A DNA stretch of 13,099 bases from Colivicinus sp963607765 (lineage in GTDB: Bacteria > Bacillota_I > Bacilli_A > Erysipelotrichales > Erysipelotrichaceae). Location of the stretch: contig CAVDDT010000040.1 of assembly GCA_963607765.1 (NCBI GenBank), positions 1 through 13,099 of the forward strand. Direction: 5' to 3'. The notes under the pieces were generated by a model that was not told the DNA's origin, did not search any database, and saw only the letters and a list, made by a program, of their open reading frames with translations. Shown piece by piece: positions 6,307 through 13,099 of this stretch; position 1 is the stretch's first letter, and each line of letters starts with the position of its first letter. The position numbers and the translations under genes were made by a program.

Positions 6307-7221
6307 ATGTCAAATCAAGAACAAGTTAATAAGCTAACCAACATCATTGCTCAATTTGTTGGCTTTACGGCTAAGAAATTGCCAGATGATGTAATCACAA
6401 AATTATGTGAACTAAAGGAAAAAGAAGATTCTCCTTTAGCTAAAGTAATTTATGAAACAATGTTTAGAAATCAAGAATTAGCAATGAAATTAAACCGCCC
6501 ATCTTGTCAGGATACAGGCGTGCTTCAATTTTGGGTTAAATGTGGCACAAAGTTTCCATTAATTGATGAATTAGAATCATTATTAAAAGAAGCAGTAGTG
6601 AAGGCCACATTTGATACACCACTTCGACATAATTCTGTGCAAACATTTGATGAATACAATACAGGAAAAAACGTTGGCAAAGGAACTCCAACGGTATGGT
6701 GGGATATTATTCCAAATAGTGATGAATGTGAGATTTACACATATATGGCAGGTGGTGGCTGCACACTTCCTGGTAACGCTACCGTACTTATGCCAGGAGA
6801 AGGCTATGAAGGCATCACAAAGTTTGTCTTAGACCGTATGACTAGCTATGGCTTAAACGCTTGTCCGCCACTTCTAGTTGGGGTAGGTGTTGGCACCTCC
6901 GTTGAAACAGCAGCCTTAAATTCCAAGAAAGCATTAATGAGACCAATTGGCTCACATAACGATAACAAGAATGCAGCAAAGATGGAAAGACTATTAGAAG
7001 AAGGCATCAACAGCATTGGCTTAGGGCCACAGGGAATGGGCGGCAAATATTCGGTTTTAGGTGTAAATATTGAAAATACTGCACGTCATCCAAGTGCTAT
7101 TGGTGTGGCGGTAAACGTCGGCTGTTGGAGTCATAGAAGAGGTCACATTATCTTTGATAAAGATCTTAACTTTAAAGTAGATACGCATACTGGATTTCAA
7201 TACAAAGAAGAAAATAAATAG
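6307..7221 (+). CDS. ttdA: L(+)-tartrate dehydratase, alpha subunit
   Basis: The 304-residue large subunit of a class I fumarase-type hydro-lyase that, with TtdB, converts L(+)-tartrate to oxaloacetate and water using an oxygen-sensitive [4Fe-4S] cluster. It resembles E. coli TtdA (303 residues) over its full length as I remember it, for example at NRPSCQDTG, PLRHNSV, YMAGGGCTLPG, NACPPLLVGVG, ARHPS and VGCWSHRRG. C67, C186 and C273 are the expected cluster ligands; C152 lies in the GGGC motif. Two-subunit fumarase is the main alternative, but the match to TtdA is clearly stronger than a general family match. The stop TAG overlaps the AGGAGG site of ttdB, so the two are co-translated. A LysR regulator is divergent. 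Confidence 0.93.
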   Translation: MSNQEQVNKLTNIIAQFVGFTAKKLPDDVITKLCELKEKEDSPLAKVIYETMFRNQELAMKLNRPSCQDTGVLQFWVKCGTKFPLIDELESLLKEAVVKATFDTPLRHNSVQTFDEYNTGKNVGKGTPTVWWDIIPNSDECEIYTYMAGGGCTLPGNATVLMPGEGYEGITKFVLDRMTSYGLNACPPLLVGVGVGTSVETAALNSKKALMRPIGSHNDNKNAAKMERLLEEGINSIGLGPQGMGGKYSVLGVNIENTARHPSAIGVAVNVGCWSHRRGHIIFDKDLNFKVDTHTGFQYKEENK

Positions 7222-7230
7222 GAGGCAATT

Positions 7231-7860
7231 ATGGCATACGAAATTAAACATGGTAAGAAAATATTAACTACACCAATTTCAAGAGAAGACTTAGAAGATA
7301 TTCATATTGGCGATATTATCTATTTAAATGGAGATATTACTACATGCCGTGATGTTGCCCACAGAAGAGTAGTGGAAGAAGGAAGAATGATGCCAGTTGA
7401 TGTAAGAAATGATGCTATTCTACATGCTGGCCCTATCGTTAGACCGCTAGGCAATGAAAAATACGAAATGGTATCTGTTGGGCCAACAACTTCAATGAGA
7501 ATGGAAAAATTTGAATATGAATTTGTTCAAGCAACTGGTGTTCGTGTTATAGTTGGCAAAGGTGGTATGAGAGAAAATACAGAAAAAGCATGCGAAGAAT
7601 TTGGTGCTATTCATTGTGTATTCCCTGCCGGAAATGCTGTCGTTGCCGCAGTTGAAGTGCAAGAGATTGTTGAAGCAGAATGGAAAGATTTAGGGATGCC
7701 AGAAACATTGTGGCATTGTCACGTTAGAGAATTTGGCCCACTAATTGTTTCCATCGACTCTTATGGCAAAAACTATTTTGAGGAAAAGAAAATAGAATAC
7801 AATAAAAAGAAAGACGAACAAATCGAAATAATTTCTAAACAAGTTGGTTTTATTAAATAA
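7231..7860 (+). CDS. ttdB: L(+)-tartrate dehydratase, beta subunit
   Basis: The 209-residue small subunit, corresponding to the C-terminal fumarase domain, that completes the TtdAB active site. Motifs include TTCRDVAHRR (37-46), HAGP (65-68), VSVGPTTSMRM (81-91), VGKGGM (108-113) and FGPLIVSID near the end, all close to E. coli TtdB as remembered. Length is a few residues above the usual 201, from a slightly longer N-terminus. A strong AGGAGG site (7220-7225) fixes the start; the gap to ttdA is 9 bases. Together the pair would feed oxaloacetate to fermentation. No dedicated tartrate transporter adjoins it on this strand; the SLC13-type permease at 2758-4047 is the nearest candidate. Confidence 0.93.
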   Translation: MAYEIKHGKKILTTPISREDLEDIHIGDIIYLNGDITTCRDVAHRRVVEEGRMMPVDVRNDAILHAGPIVRPLGNEKYEMVSVGPTTSMRMEKFEYEFVQATGVRVIVGKGGMRENTEKACEEFGAIHCVFPAGNAVVAAVEVQEIVEAEWKDLGMPETLWHCHVREFGPLIVSIDSYGKNYFEEKKIEYNKKKDEQIEIISKQVGFIK

Positions 7861-7876
7861 TGTCTATATACAAGTT

Positions 7877-7903
7877 GTGCCCCAATATATGGGGCACTTA
7901 TTT
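7877..7903. terminator. Bidirectional terminator between ttdB and ppk2
   Basis: GTGCCCCA (7877-7884) and TGGGGCAC (7890-7897) form a perfect 8-bp GC-rich stem with a 5-base loop. It is followed on the plus strand by TTATTT. It sits between converging genes; the tail is better for ttdB than for ppk2, whose stop codon is at 7902-7904. Confidence 0.85.
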
Positions 7904-8771
7904 ATAGTTCTTTCTCAATAGAAACTCTTAAATCATTAAATTCCTTTAAACGATCTTTAGTTACTTCTGGATATTTAGGATCCATGTCCTTTAGACTCTT
8001 TAAAACGATTTCACTTACAATATAGCGCATATACCATTTATGATCAGCGGGAACAACATACCATGGAGCTTCTTTGCTGGCAGTGTTATTAATCGCATCT
8101 TCAAAAGCTTCTTGGTAGCCATCCCAATAGCCTCTTTCTTCCCAATCATGAGTAGAGAATTTCCAGTTTTTCTCAGGCTCCTCAATTCTAGATAAGAAAC
8201 GCTTAGCTTGTTCTTCCTTAGAAACATGAAGAAAAATTTTAACTGTTCTTACGCTATTTCGATAAAGATACTTTTCAAAGTGGCAAATATCTTCATATCG
8301 ATCTTTAATCACACTATCGACATCAATTCGATCTGCATGTGCTTGATTCTCATATAATTTCTTAACTTTAGAAATTAAAACATCCTCATATTGTGATCTA
8401 TTAAATATTGCGATTTCTCCTTTGGCAGGCACTTGTTTCTCGATTCGCCATAAAAAGTCATGAGCTAATTCATCACTACTAGGTGATTTGAAAGCTGATT
8501 CATGAACGCCATGGGGGCTCATACAAGTAAGAACTGACTTAATAGTTCCATCTTTTCCAGCTGCATCCATTGCTTGAAATAAGAAAATGACACCCTCTTT
8601 TTTCTCTGCATAAAGCTTGTCTTGAAGCTCTGCTATCTTAATACCATTTTCTTCTAATTTCTTTAAAGCTTTTTCTTTATCCTTACACAAAGAAGTTTCA
8701 TCAGTAGAAGCCTTATTTATATCAAACTTCTTACTGCCATCAAAACAATATTTTTCAGTTAATTTAGACAT
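7902..8771 (-). CDS. ppk2: Polyphosphate kinase 2 family (PPK2), class III-like nucleotide phosphotransferase
   Basis: A 289-residue cytosolic enzyme of the PPK2 family, which moves phosphate between inorganic polyphosphate and nucleotides. The Walker A region FQAMDAAGKDGTIK is at residues 65-78 (G72, K73, D74). The Walker B-like IFNRSQYEDVL is at 122-132; the FNRS form with YEDVL points to class III (polyphosphate:AMP/ADP type) in my recollection. The lid region is around 195-218 (RIEEPEKNWKF, then WEERGYWDGY). The start at 8771 is chosen because AAGGAG lies 6 bases before it; an in-frame ATG at 8816 would add 15 residues but lies upstream of that site. It is probably transcribed alone, between two terminators, and has no obvious tie to the tartrate genes. 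Confidence 0.9.
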   Translation of the reverse strand: MSKLTEKYCFDGSKKFDINKASTDETSLCKDKEKALKKLEENGIKIAELQDKLYAEKKEGVIFLFQAMDAAGKDGTIKSVLTCMSPHGVHESAFKSPSSDELAHDFLWRIEKQVPAKGEIAIFNRSQYEDVLISKVKKLYENQAHADRIDVDSVIKDRYEDICHFEKYLYRNSVRTVKIFLHVSKEEQAKRFLSRIEEPEKNWKFSTHDWEERGYWDGYQEAFEDAINNTASKEAPWYVVPADHKWYMRYIVSEIVLKSLKDMDPKYPEVTKDRLKEFNDLRVSIEKEL

Positions 8772-8844
8772 ATTTCTCCTTACCAAATGATAGTTTATCA
8801 TTAAGACACATACCATTAATTTCCCTTATGTTATACCTTTATCC

Positions 8845-8850
8845 ATTATA
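8845..8850 (-). promoter_or_regulatory. Candidate -10 box of ppk2
   Basis: The minus strand reads a perfect TATAAT here, predicting a start near 8838 and a leader of about 67 bases. No good -35 box is present at 17 bp (TGTGCT). The -35 region falls inside the terminator hairpin of the upstream gene. Confidence 0.45.
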
Positions 8851-8883
8851 TTAAAACATGTATGCTAAGCACACATGTTTTAA
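8851..8883 (-). terminator. Terminator hairpin of the large lipase-like gene
   Basis: TTAAAACATGT (8851-8861) and ACATGTTTTAA (8873-8883) are perfect 11-bp arms; an inner TGC/GCA pair (8863-8865, 8869-8871) extends the hairpin across one A/C mismatch. It starts 2 bases after the stop codon of the large gene. The T-run lies mostly inside the stem and is followed by an A/T tail, so termination strength is uncertain. Confidence 0.6.
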
Positions 8884-8885
8884 AA

Positions 8886-11800
8886 TTATTTAACTTCTGT
8901 ATTACTTACTTTATATACACAAGCCTTCTTTTTTTCTGACCAAGTCCAGTCTTTTCCATATGCATCCTCGCAAGTAACAACACTAGAGTCATCCCCACCT
9001 GAATCAGGAGTTTCAGAAGAACTTATTGTATAAGTATATTCAACCGGAAAACTATTAAGTAAATCGTTTCTTACCGCAATGGCTTTTAAAGTGGTTGTTT
9101 CTGTAATCTTGATTGGATTTCCATCATATACAAGACTATTTTCAGTAGGCTCACTTCCATCTAAAGTGTAATAGATAGTTACATTATCAGTATCACAAGA
9201 TAATTCTATGTACTTAGCACTTTCAAATGTTCCAGATTCAATATTAGCCTTTACCTCTTCAGCCCTTTGACAAGCAGAAATCAAAACAGAAATGCTAATA
9301 TTTCTATCAGTATCTAAAGCTACAACATTATCAGGAAGAATAATTTTTCCATATGCAGTACTTTGTTGAGCATACTTGTTGCTGGAATCAAATGTAGGCA
9401 ATGAATCCCATTCAATACTAGCTTTTATCGTACTGCCATCAGTTAAAGAAACATTTGTTTCACTAGGCAAATTCCAGTTTTCACTACTTGCATCAATTCT
9501 AGAAACAACCATATCGCTTAATTCATCAATTGATACCAAACCAGTTTTTTCTGTCATAGGGAAATTTATATACATTACATATTTTCCATTTTCCTTAACA
9601 ACATTAGCCTTGATACTACTATCATTATTAACAATGATGGTTGTACCAGTCATAATAGCCTCTATATCAGCATTTAATTCTAATCTAGCTGTATAAGAAC
9701 TACCATAAGCAGCTTTCTTATCACTAGGTGCCCAAGTAACTTCGCCAATATACTTTGTGAAATCGTAAGTATTTGTCACTGTAATCATGGCTGATTTAAC
9801 AGCAGTATTTAGATTTTCGCCAACAAGAGGTTGATCTAATTCAATTTCAATTTTATTAACAATTGGATTATAGATAGCAGTTAAAGTAACATCGCTATTA
9901 GTGCTTACTGTAAGAATATTATCGTTTTCATCACCAGTAACACCACTAGGAATATTTTCCCACTTTACAAATTGCTCATCTTTTTCAAGTGGAGCACCAA
10001 TCTTTATAGTTTCATCTTTGTAAAAACTAAATGTCTTAGTGAACAATTCATCTTTTTTTAAGCCTGTATCTTTGCCAATCACGGTAACTGTATAAGGATT
10101 CTCTACAACATAATTAAGGATTGTCTCAGAAGATTGGGCATAGCCATCCAATTTTCCAACAACATGAGCTTTGATAACATATGTTTTCTTCTCACCCTTA
10201 TTAGCAGGTAAAACAATTTCACCGGAATAAGTTTTAGCTTCTCCATCATTAATAGAATATTCTATTATTCCACCTTCAGTAGCTGTTGATAAAGCAACTT
10301 TTATCTCATTTTTATATGTACCTGATTCAATATTAGAAGTAGGTGCACTAGCTGGTGATAAAGAATTTACATTCAAATTAACTTTTAAAACTATTTTATT
10401 TGAATTATCAAACTTACTATTTTCTTTTAACGGAATTGTTACATAAGGATTGTCTTTAAATGAGTCATCTTTATTTAAAGCATTTGTATAATCAACTTTA
10501 TCTTTATCAACTTCAACAGTATAGGTGTTACCATCATTGCCTGTTATTAAAGCGGTATTAGGAAGAGCATTAGCAATACCATCTTTGCTCGAAACATTAA
10601 CGCTAGTCTCAGCTACTGCAGTAATCTTTATTTTTTCTGTGCTTATTGCACTACCAAAGATAAACAAAGAACCATCAGGATTAATCGTTACCGTCTCAGC
10701 ACTATATACACCATTGCCATACTTAACAGTAACACCTTCCTTAGTTACATTAAATGCGATGTCTTTGTCTAAATCCTGATCAGCTTTTACATAAGCATAG
10801 TAAGTCGCTCCATATTGAGCATATTCACCAGCAACGTTAGTCTTTCCATCAAGAACCTCAACCCAAGTAACATTGACTGTTAAACTATTTCCTTCACCCC
10901 AAGTTAAAGTGCCAGTGCTAGCTAATTGTTCATTAGCTACAGGGGCATCAACAGACAGAGTTAATCCATCATCATCGCCAATACATGTTACATAGTTAGC
11001 TATTAAATTTAAATCGCTATCTGGCATTGTTATTGTGACATCAACATTATTTCTATTAGATTCAGTAATTATCCCCTCAACATCATTCCATGATTTAAAC
11101 ACTTTTGATGAATCAACATACGATCCATTAACAATCGCAATATCACCGGCATCATAATATCCATATACATCATCATTAACGCTAAGAGTATATTTACCTT
11201 TAACAGTAACGGTCTCTTCTTTTACATCAGTTATATTGTCGCAATAAATAGCTGTATATTGTATTGTATATGTAGCTTCCTTATTATCCTTAACCAATAA
11301 ATCAACCGCTGTGTTATAAGGCTTCCAATTACTATATGTGCCATTAGATTCCTTAATACGATAGAAAACGCTAGAACCAGTTGTATCTGTATTTAAAACA
11401 AGCTTTCTTGAATTAAGCGAAGCTTCATCAATAGTTACTGTAGCTTTTTTATCAGTGACAATTGAAATAGGAGAATTTCCATCATTAGAATAAAAACTAT
11501 CATAAGTACGAAGCCATGCAAAGTTTATTTCAGGATAGTGTCCTTGTGCAATAGCACTCATATTGTAGTAAATAGTAGTTAAAATAGAAATCTCGCTATC
11601 AGAACCATAATTGGTTTCTTTAGAAGTTATTCCCTCAGTTAAAGGGGTAGTGGTATCGCTAACAGCAGAATGGCTACTATTCCAGTTCTTTGCCTTTGTC
11701 ACATAGTCTGTATCTACAATACGGAAAACAATATCAACAATCGTATAGAACGATGCTTCAAGTTTTTCAAGCTCATCAGAAGTAAAATAACTACTAGCAG

Positions 11801-13099
11801 TACAATTTGTTTCATAATTTTTTGTATACATGAAATAATACCAAAACTTGCTTGTCCACTTAATTCTTTCTTCATCGCTAAGCTTGCACCAGTCACCAAG
11901 CAAATCATCATAAATACTTACATATGATTCATTGTCAATAAAAGCTGAAGCACCATATGATAGACAAGTCGTTATTTCGCTTTGTTCAGTTGCGGTTTTA
12001 CTAAATACTACCTCAATAATGGATTGAAGTGCTTTTTGGAAAGGATAAGGCGTAAAATCATCATGAGTTAAATCGCCAATCTTAGTAGCATAACTATTAC
12101 GATAGTCGCCATTATAGCATTCATATAAGCCCCAAGATAATAGAGCTCTCCAGAAAATGCGTAGGTACTCACTTTGCGTTATGCCCTCACCAGTATAGTC
12201 AACTTCATCAACTATATCACCAACAACAAAGCCAGTAATGTCAAAATCAGCAATCTTAAAATAATCAGTAAAGTGAATATCTTTATTAATTGAAACAAGA
12301 TGTTTCAACATTTCACTCGTATCATAATTAGAAGAACCGACTTCATAAGCTGTATTATCATGCCAAGTCTTGTAAGTAGAAGCCCAATCCTTGCCTTTTA
12401 GAATTGACCAAACTGTGCTATCAGTCTCTACTTCATCAGAAGAAGAACCAGGAACGTAGTGATCAACACCATATCTTATAAAGCCCATTTCCTCTGGAGC
12501 TACAAGAGGAACTAAGTCAACCATATTAATACAGTTATGAATAGAATAGTACTTACTTTCATCAAGTTTCATAGCAGTGTTAATGCCACCTTGAGGAGCC
12601 TCAAAACAATAAGCGTATACTTGATTACTTGTTGAAAAAGACTCTCCGCTGCAATATTCTTCAATTAAACGCTTAGCAGTTAAATTTGCAGTAGCACCAG
12701 CTCTAGAATAACCAGCAATCCAAAATTTTACTTTTCCATTAGCGACATAATCTTCCAAATTATAATTTTCGATATAATCTTTTACAGTATCAAAAACAGT
12801 ATCAGCAGCACTGGCAAAGCCGCCTTCTTCACCGCTTTCACCAACCGTTACATTGCTTGCCCACTCAGACTCATATCCTTGTCCTCTTATCGCAATAGGA
12901 ACAAGGATATATTCATAACTATCTTCATCAGTAATCTTCTTTTGGCCAATCGCAACACCTATACTTCCTGTAGTAGGCTTAACACTATTAAAATCATTGA
13001 TAAAAATATCTTCTTGTTTAACGCCAATATCAGTTAAGAATTTCTTAATATTTTGTGACTTATAAGTATATGAACGATCTCCATATTGTTTATTAATAT
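8886..13099 (-). CDS. Large modular lipase-like surface or secreted protein (5' end beyond the window)
   Basis: The frame is open from the window edge: 1403 residues are visible and the true start lies outside. The TTG at 12758 is not a credible start, since 113 in-frame codons upstream continue the same domain. Residue numbers here count from codon 13097. A class 3 (fungal-type) lipase-like domain comes first: LVPIAIRGQGYESEW (65-79), then GYSRAG with probable nucleophile Ser131, then NMVDLVPL with Asp194; His213 is one candidate third residue. After about residue 545 come beta-rich modules: a divergent chitobiase-C-like stretch, then two rounds of InlB-like, W/YG, Ig-like and chitobiase-C-like domains (about 634-999 and 1002-1359). 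A Ser/Gly/Asp linker leads to a tail with C1376 and C1393. No LPXTG or C-terminal membrane segment is seen. A cell-surface enzyme acting on esters is inferred. Confidence 0.85.
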   Translation of the reverse strand, partial: INKQYGDRSYTYKSQNIKKFLTDIGVKQEDIFINDFNSVKPTTGSIGVAIGQKKITDEDSYEYILVPIAIRGQGYESEWASNVTVGESGEEGGFASAADTVFDTVKDYIENYNLEDYVANGKVKFWIAGYSRAGATANLTAKRLIEEYCSGESFSTSNQVYAYCFEAPQGGINTAMKLDESKYYSIHNCINMVDLVPLVAPEEMGFIRYGVDHYVPGSSSDEVETDSTVWSILKGKDWASTYKTWHDNTAYEVGSSNYDTSEMLKHLVSINKDIHFTDYFKIADFDITGFVVGDIVDEVDYTGEGITQSEYLRIFWRALLSWGLYECYNGDYRNSYATKIGDLTHDDFTPYPFQKALQSIIEVVFSKTATEQSEITTCLSYGASAFIDNESYVSIYDDLLGDWCKLSDEERIKWTSKFWYYFMYTKNYETNCTASSYFTSDELEKLEASFYTIVDIVFRIVDTDYVTKAKNWNSSHSAVSDTTTPLTEGITSKETNYGSDSEISILTTIYYNMSAIAQGHYPEINFAWLRTYDSFYSNDGNSPISIVTDKKATVTIDEASLNSRKLVLNTDTTGSSVFYRIKESNGTYSNWKPYNTAVDLLVKDNKEATYTIQYTAIYCDNITDVKEETVTVKGKYTLSVNDDVYGYYDAGDIAIVNGSYVDSSKVFKSWNDVEGIITESNRNNVDVTITMPDSDLNLIANYVTCIGDDDGLTLSVDAPVANEQLASTGTLTWGEGNSLTVNVTWVEVLDGKTNVAGEYAQYGATYYAYVKADQDLDKDIAFNVTKEGVTVKYGNGVYSAETVTINPDGSLFIFGSAISTEKIKITAVAETSVNVSSKDGIANALPNTALITGNDGNTYTVEVDKDKVDYTNALNKDDSFKDNPYVTIPLKENSKFDNSNKIVLKVNLNVNSLSPASAPTSNIESGTYKNEIKVALSTATEGGIIEYSINDGEAKTYSGEIVLPANKGEKKTYVIKAHVVGKLDGYAQSSETILNYVVENPYTVTVIGKDTGLKKDELFTKTFSFYKDETIKIGAPLEKDEQFVKWENIPSGVTGDENDNILTVSTNSDVTLTAIYNPIVNKIEIELDQPLVGENLNTAVKSAMITVTNTYDFTKYIGEVTWAPSDKKAAYGSSYTARLELNADIEAIMTGTTIIVNNDSSIKANVVKENGKYVMYINFPMTEKTGLVSIDELSDMVVSRIDASSENWNLPSETNVSLTDGSTIKASIEWDSLPTFDSSNKYAQQSTAYGKIILPDNVVALDTDRNISISVLISACQRAEEVKANIESGTFESAKYIELSCDTDNVTIYYTLDGSEPTENSLVYDGNPIKITETTTLKAIAVRNDLLNSFPVEYTYTISSSETPDSGGDDSSVVTCEDAYGKDWTWSEKKKACVYKVSNTEVK
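9021..10094 (-). repeat. Second copy of the four-module protein block
   Basis: This encodes InlB-like (YTVTVIGKD to TLTAIYNP), W/YG (EVTWAPSDKKAAYGSSYTA), Ig-like (LTDGSTIKASIEWDSLPTF) and chitobiase-C-like (IYYTLDGSEPTENSLVYDG) modules in that order. The order equals that of 10101-11198, and matching modules are about 360-370 residues apart. The copies are diverged at protein level. Confidence 0.6.
10101..11198 (-). repeat. First copy of the four-module protein block
   Basis: This encodes InlB-like (KYTLSVNDD to LNLIANYV), W/YG (TWVEVLDGK, then YAQYGATYYAYVKAD), Ig-like (ALPNTALITGNDGNTYTVEV) and chitobiase-C-like (NIESGTYKNEIKVALSTAT) modules. NIESGTY here matches NIESGTF at the same place in the second copy. 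Confidence 0.6.

Noticed and set aside
6846..7251. Short minus-strand frames antisense to ttdA
   Set aside because: These are shadows of a strongly conserved gene, with composition explained by the opposite strand.
8786..8802. AATGATA/TATCATT hairpin in the ppk2 leader
   Set aside because: It is a 7-bp AT-rich stem with a 3-base loop that does not cover the ribosome site; likely chance.
8772..8816. Upstream in-frame ATG that would lengthen PPK2 by 15 residues
   Set aside because: The clear AAGGAG site lies after it and just before the ATG at 8771, where the family-like sequence begins.
9376..9696. Open frame of 106 codons on the plus strand inside the large gene
   Set aside because: It is antisense to a well-supported coding frame, has no convincing ribosome site and resembles no family; the same holds for the plus-strand frames at 532-795, 662-901, 2009-2215, 10525-10779 and 11670-11927.
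12756..12758. Start codon of the large gene at 12758
   Set aside because: The codon is TTG, the frame is open for 113 more codons to the window edge, and the upstream codons encode a lipase-like segment; the gene is simply cut by the window.
1..13099. CRISPR array, insertion sequence, tRNA, integrase site or defence system
   Set aside because: No regularly spaced repeats, transposase or tRNA-like cloverleaf were seen, and all large frames fit metabolic, regulatory or surface-protein families.

Overview
The window is AT-rich DNA (GC roughly mid-30s percent by eye) with purine-rich Shine-Dalgarno sites, sigma-A-type promoters, a CcpA-type cre box and the standard code (TGA used as stop). This suggests a low-GC Bacillota, probably a gut-type commensal (Erysipelotrichia- or Clostridia-like). 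The lineage is inferred, not shown.

Left part (27-4047, minus strand): a tightly packed four-gene operon. In order of transcription it encodes an SLC13/ion-transporter-superfamily anion permease, an HSL-type alpha/beta hydrolase, an enolase-superfamily dehydratase of the D-galactonate dehydratase type, and a DUF554 membrane protein. Gene junctions are TAATATG (twice) and an ATGA overlap. A perfect match to the cre consensus lies in its promoter region. A divergent AraC-family regulator (4405-5331, plus) sits across a 357-bp AT-rich spacer holding several dyads. The set looks like a catabolite-repressed pathway that imports an organic acid, opens an ester or lactone, and dehydrates the acid. 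The real substrate is unknown.

Middle (5332-7860): a LysR-family regulator (minus) diverges from ttdA-ttdB (plus), the two subunits of an L(+)-tartrate dehydratase (Fe-S hydro-lyase, tartrate to oxaloacetate). The 102-bp space between them has classic LysR layout: a dyad centred about 64 bp upstream of the predicted ttdA start site, lying over the lysR promoter. The predicted lysR transcript begins at its ATG, so it may be leaderless. The LysR and AraC genes converge with abutting stop codons, and a lysR terminator appears to lie inside the end of araC.

Right part (7902-13099, minus): a class III-like PPK2 polyphosphate kinase, converging on ttdB across a bidirectional terminator. Upstream of it is a very large modular protein gene, cut by the window edge (at least 1403 residues visible). 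It has a lipase-like domain followed by two copies of a four-module block (InlB-like, W/YG module, Ig-like, chitobiase-C-like) and ends in a two-cysteine tail with no LPXTG. The apparent start at 12758 is only a TTG inside an open frame.

No tRNA, rRNA, CRISPR array, insertion sequence or recognised riboswitch was seen.
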